This document shows, one piece after another, positions 31,011 to 31,651 of a DNA stretch of 31,651 nucleotides. The translations under genes and the position numbers were made by a program. The notes below the pieces were generated by a model. The model had not been told where the DNA came from and did not search any database. It worked only from the letters and a program-made list of their open reading frames with translations. The number at the start of each line of letters is the position of its first letter. The stretch's first letter is position 1. Source of the stretch: Thiohalobacter sp. (lineage in GTDB: Bacteria; Pseudomonadota; Gammaproteobacteria; DSM-19610); the NCBI GenBank assembly GCA_027080445.1, contig JALWRY010000025.1, positions 1 through 31,651 of the forward strand. The letters run 5' to 3'.

Positions 31011-31651
31011 ATGAACCCGACAAATTTCATTCGTATTTTCATGCTATTGGCAATCGGTGTCGCGTACAGCGCGACAGGCCGGGCCGGACAGGCGGCAAGT
31101 ACGTGGCAAGACCGTGCCGCCATTCGCAGTACGGCGGAAAGCTACCTGCACAGTCTGATCCAGGGAAAACATCAGGGACAGCGCACCGAAGTTCGCCTGG
31201 GGCAGCTGGACCCACGCCTGCGACTGAAAGCTTGTCGCGGCGCACTGGAAGGCTTCACACCATCTGGCAGCCGGTCGCTTGGCAACACCACCATTGGCGT
31301 CCGTTGTACCGATGCCGGTAGCTGGAGTCTCTATGTCCCGGCCCGTATCGATGTCTTCGCCCCGGTCCTGGTCGCCCGCCAGCCGCTGATGCGTGGCGCC
31401 GTGGCCCGGGTGGCGGATTTCGAACCGGTAGAACGCAACCTCGCCAGCCTGCCCTACGGTTACTACACCGATCCGCACGACATCGCCGGTATGGTGGTGA
31501 AACGCACCATAACCGCTGCCACCGTTGTCACGCCCCAGATGCTGCAGGCGCCGAAACTCGTCAGGCGCGGTGAACATGTTGTTATTATTGCAGAAACCGG
31601 GAACCTGAGTATCCGCAGCAGTGGCAAGGCGCTGGGGGATGGCAAATCCGG
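31011..31651 (+). CDS. flgA: P-ring assembly chaperone FlgA, 3' end outside the window
   Basis: The first 213 codons of flgA; the frame is open to the right edge. FlgA is a periplasmic chaperone for P-ring assembly. It starts MNPTNFIRIFMLLAIGVAYS, a Sec signal peptide with a probable cut after the ATGRA region near residue 26. The mature protein shows LGQLDPRLRLKACRGALEGF (about 64-83) with the Cys that pairs with a second Cys in GVRCTDAG, then the SAF-type region ARQPLMRGAVARVADFEPVE and the C-terminal TPQMLQAPKLVRRGEHVVII. Only the last few dozen residues are probably missing. Ribosome site AAAGGGA. In related genomes flgM and flgN follow. Confidence 0.95.
   Translation, partial: MNPTNFIRIFMLLAIGVAYSATGRAGQAASTWQDRAAIRSTAESYLHSLIQGKHQGQRTEVRLGQLDPRLRLKACRGALEGFTPSGSRSLGNTTIGVRCTDAGSWSLYVPARIDVFAPVLVARQPLMRGAVARVADFEPVERNLASLPYGYYTDPHDIAGMVVKRTITAATVVTPQMLQAPKLVRRGEHVVIIAETGNLSIRSSGKALGDGKS

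Overview
The window is one contiguous flagellar and chemotaxis locus from a gammaproteobacterium with a Pseudomonas/Vibrio-type polar flagellum. This rests on a FleQ-like master regulator next to a FleS/FleR two-component pair, CheV and CheR directly upstream of flgB, and a series of near-consensus sigma-54 (TGGCAC-N5-TTGC) and sigma-28 (TAAAGTTT-N11-GCCGATAA) promoters. The genus cannot be named from the sequence. There are no RNA genes, CRISPR arrays or transposases.

Layout. 1-2716, minus strand: start of fleR, then fleS and fleQ. 2788-6440, minus: fliT-like gene, fliS, fliD, flaG and fliC (a short 277-residue flagellin), with a sigma-28 promoter and terminator for fliC and a perfect-core sigma-54 promoter for fliD. 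6495-18848: a visibly AT-richer accessory island between fliC and flgL, the position of the flagellin glycosylation island in Pseudomonas aeruginosa. 18894-28921, minus: the complete rod-hook operon flgBCDEFGHIJKL behind a sigma-54 promoter. 29032-30940, minus: cheR and cheV with a sigma-28 promoter. 30955-31651, plus: sigma-54 promoter and the start of flgA.

The island is the unusual part. It encodes a 2337-residue protein joining a sulfotransferase domain, two TPR blocks, five GT2-like modules (the last two without a DxD motif) and a C-terminal GT4-like glycosyltransferase. With it are a GT2-like protein, a STELLO/DUF288-like protein and a 544-residue fusion of a GT77-like glycosyltransferase with a second sulfotransferase-like domain. 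Three sigma-54-type promoters serve these genes, two of them back to back in a 124-bp intergenic region. None of the proteins shows a signal peptide or membrane segment. The simplest reading is a cytoplasmic machine, switched on with hook and filament genes, that builds a glycan, probably sulfated, on flagellin before export. The plus-strand side ends with an MliC/COG3650-like lipoprotein and an Sfp-type phosphopantetheinyl transferase whose link to flagella is unclear.

A second theme is a palindromic repeat built on GGGGACAGATTT and its reverse complement. One copy is expanded to a perfect 74-bp palindrome that supplies the 3' end and stop codon of the phosphopantetheinyl transferase gene. 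Two more copies sit in frame inside flgJ, in the linker between its two domains, each using one of the two reading frames of the repeat that lack a stop.
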